Shown here in pieces: positions 6,259 through 6,340 of a stretch of 6,340 bases of DNA. The translations under genes were made by a program, and so were the position numbers. The notes beneath the pieces are model-generated. The model ran no database searches, had not been told where the DNA came from, and saw only the letters and a list, made by a program, of their open reading frames with translations. Source of the stretch: Gammaproteobacteria bacterium (GTDB lineage Bacteria; Pseudomonadota; Gammaproteobacteria; SURF-13); assembly GCA_023487615.1 (NCBI GenBank), contig JAMDBH010000032.1, positions 1 to 6,340 on the forward strand, in the 5' to 3' direction. How positions within the stretch are numbered: the first letter of the stretch is position 1; each line of letters begins with the position of its first letter.

Positions 6259-6340
6259 GCTTTTTAGCGCGCGGGTGCGCCTTATCATACACCTTGGCCA
6301 GGTGCTGAAAGTCGAGGTGGGTGTAGATCTGGGTGGTGCT
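6224..6340 (-). CDS. xerC: site-specific tyrosine recombinase XerC, C-terminal 38 residues only
   Basis: XerC works with XerD at dif to resolve chromosome dimers before cell division. Only the C-terminus is in the window; the rest lies beyond base 6340. The minus-strand translation from the edge, [20 protein letters not shown] then AHPRAKK, is nearly the same as the E. coli XerC C-terminus as I recall it. It contains the nucleophilic tyrosine in QIYTH (codon 6323–6325). The AHPRAK ending favours XerC over XerD. After AHPRAKK, where the family normally stops within a few residues, the frame runs into the heptamer repeat, adds [11 protein letters not shown], and stops at TAA 6224–6226. The MFS gene follows in the same direction 87 bases later from its preferred start, or 27 bases later from the longer one. 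Confidence 0.93.
   Translation of the reverse strand, partial: STTQIYTHLDFQHLAKVYDKAHPRAKKQGKGKRVKGKG

Overview
The window looks like core chromosome of a GC-rich gammaproteobacterium. This rests on Mpl, UbiX and XerC sequences that resemble the Pseudomonas and E. coli proteins as I remember them, and on the gene order mpl–ubiX–LON-domain protein. I cannot name the genus from the sequence.

Plus strand (2–2802): the 3' four fifths of mpl (murein tripeptide recycling ligase), a small AT-richer DUF1232 membrane protein gene, ubiX (flavin prenyltransferase that makes prenyl-FMN for UbiD in ubiquinone synthesis), and an 8-bp-overlapping gene for a stand-alone LON substrate-binding domain protein. 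They share a direction with short gaps and could be one transcription unit, closed by a hairpin-plus-T-run terminator at about 2855–2879. The four are housekeeping genes without one shared pathway.

Minus strand, converging on the first group (6340 down to 2901): the last 38 codons of xerC (the tyrosine recombinase that resolves chromosome dimers, catalytic Tyr visible), an MFS transporter, and five bases later a three-domain membrane protein with DedA (VTT), PAP2 and LssY C-terminal domains. xerC and the MFS gene are separated by a purine/pyrimidine heptamer repeat region. The MFS and DedA genes are almost certainly co-transcribed and probably translationally coupled.

I see no CRISPR array, RNA gene, insertion sequence or defence system. 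The most notable points are: the PAP2 domain of the fusion protein has lost its catalytic residues while its DedA and LssY parts look intact; a heptamer tandem repeat supplies the C-terminal tail and stop codon of XerC and has a partial inverted copy just before the next gene; a second dispersed-repeat-like sequence forms the end of the LON-domain gene; and a compositionally different DUF1232 gene sits inside an otherwise GC-rich cluster.
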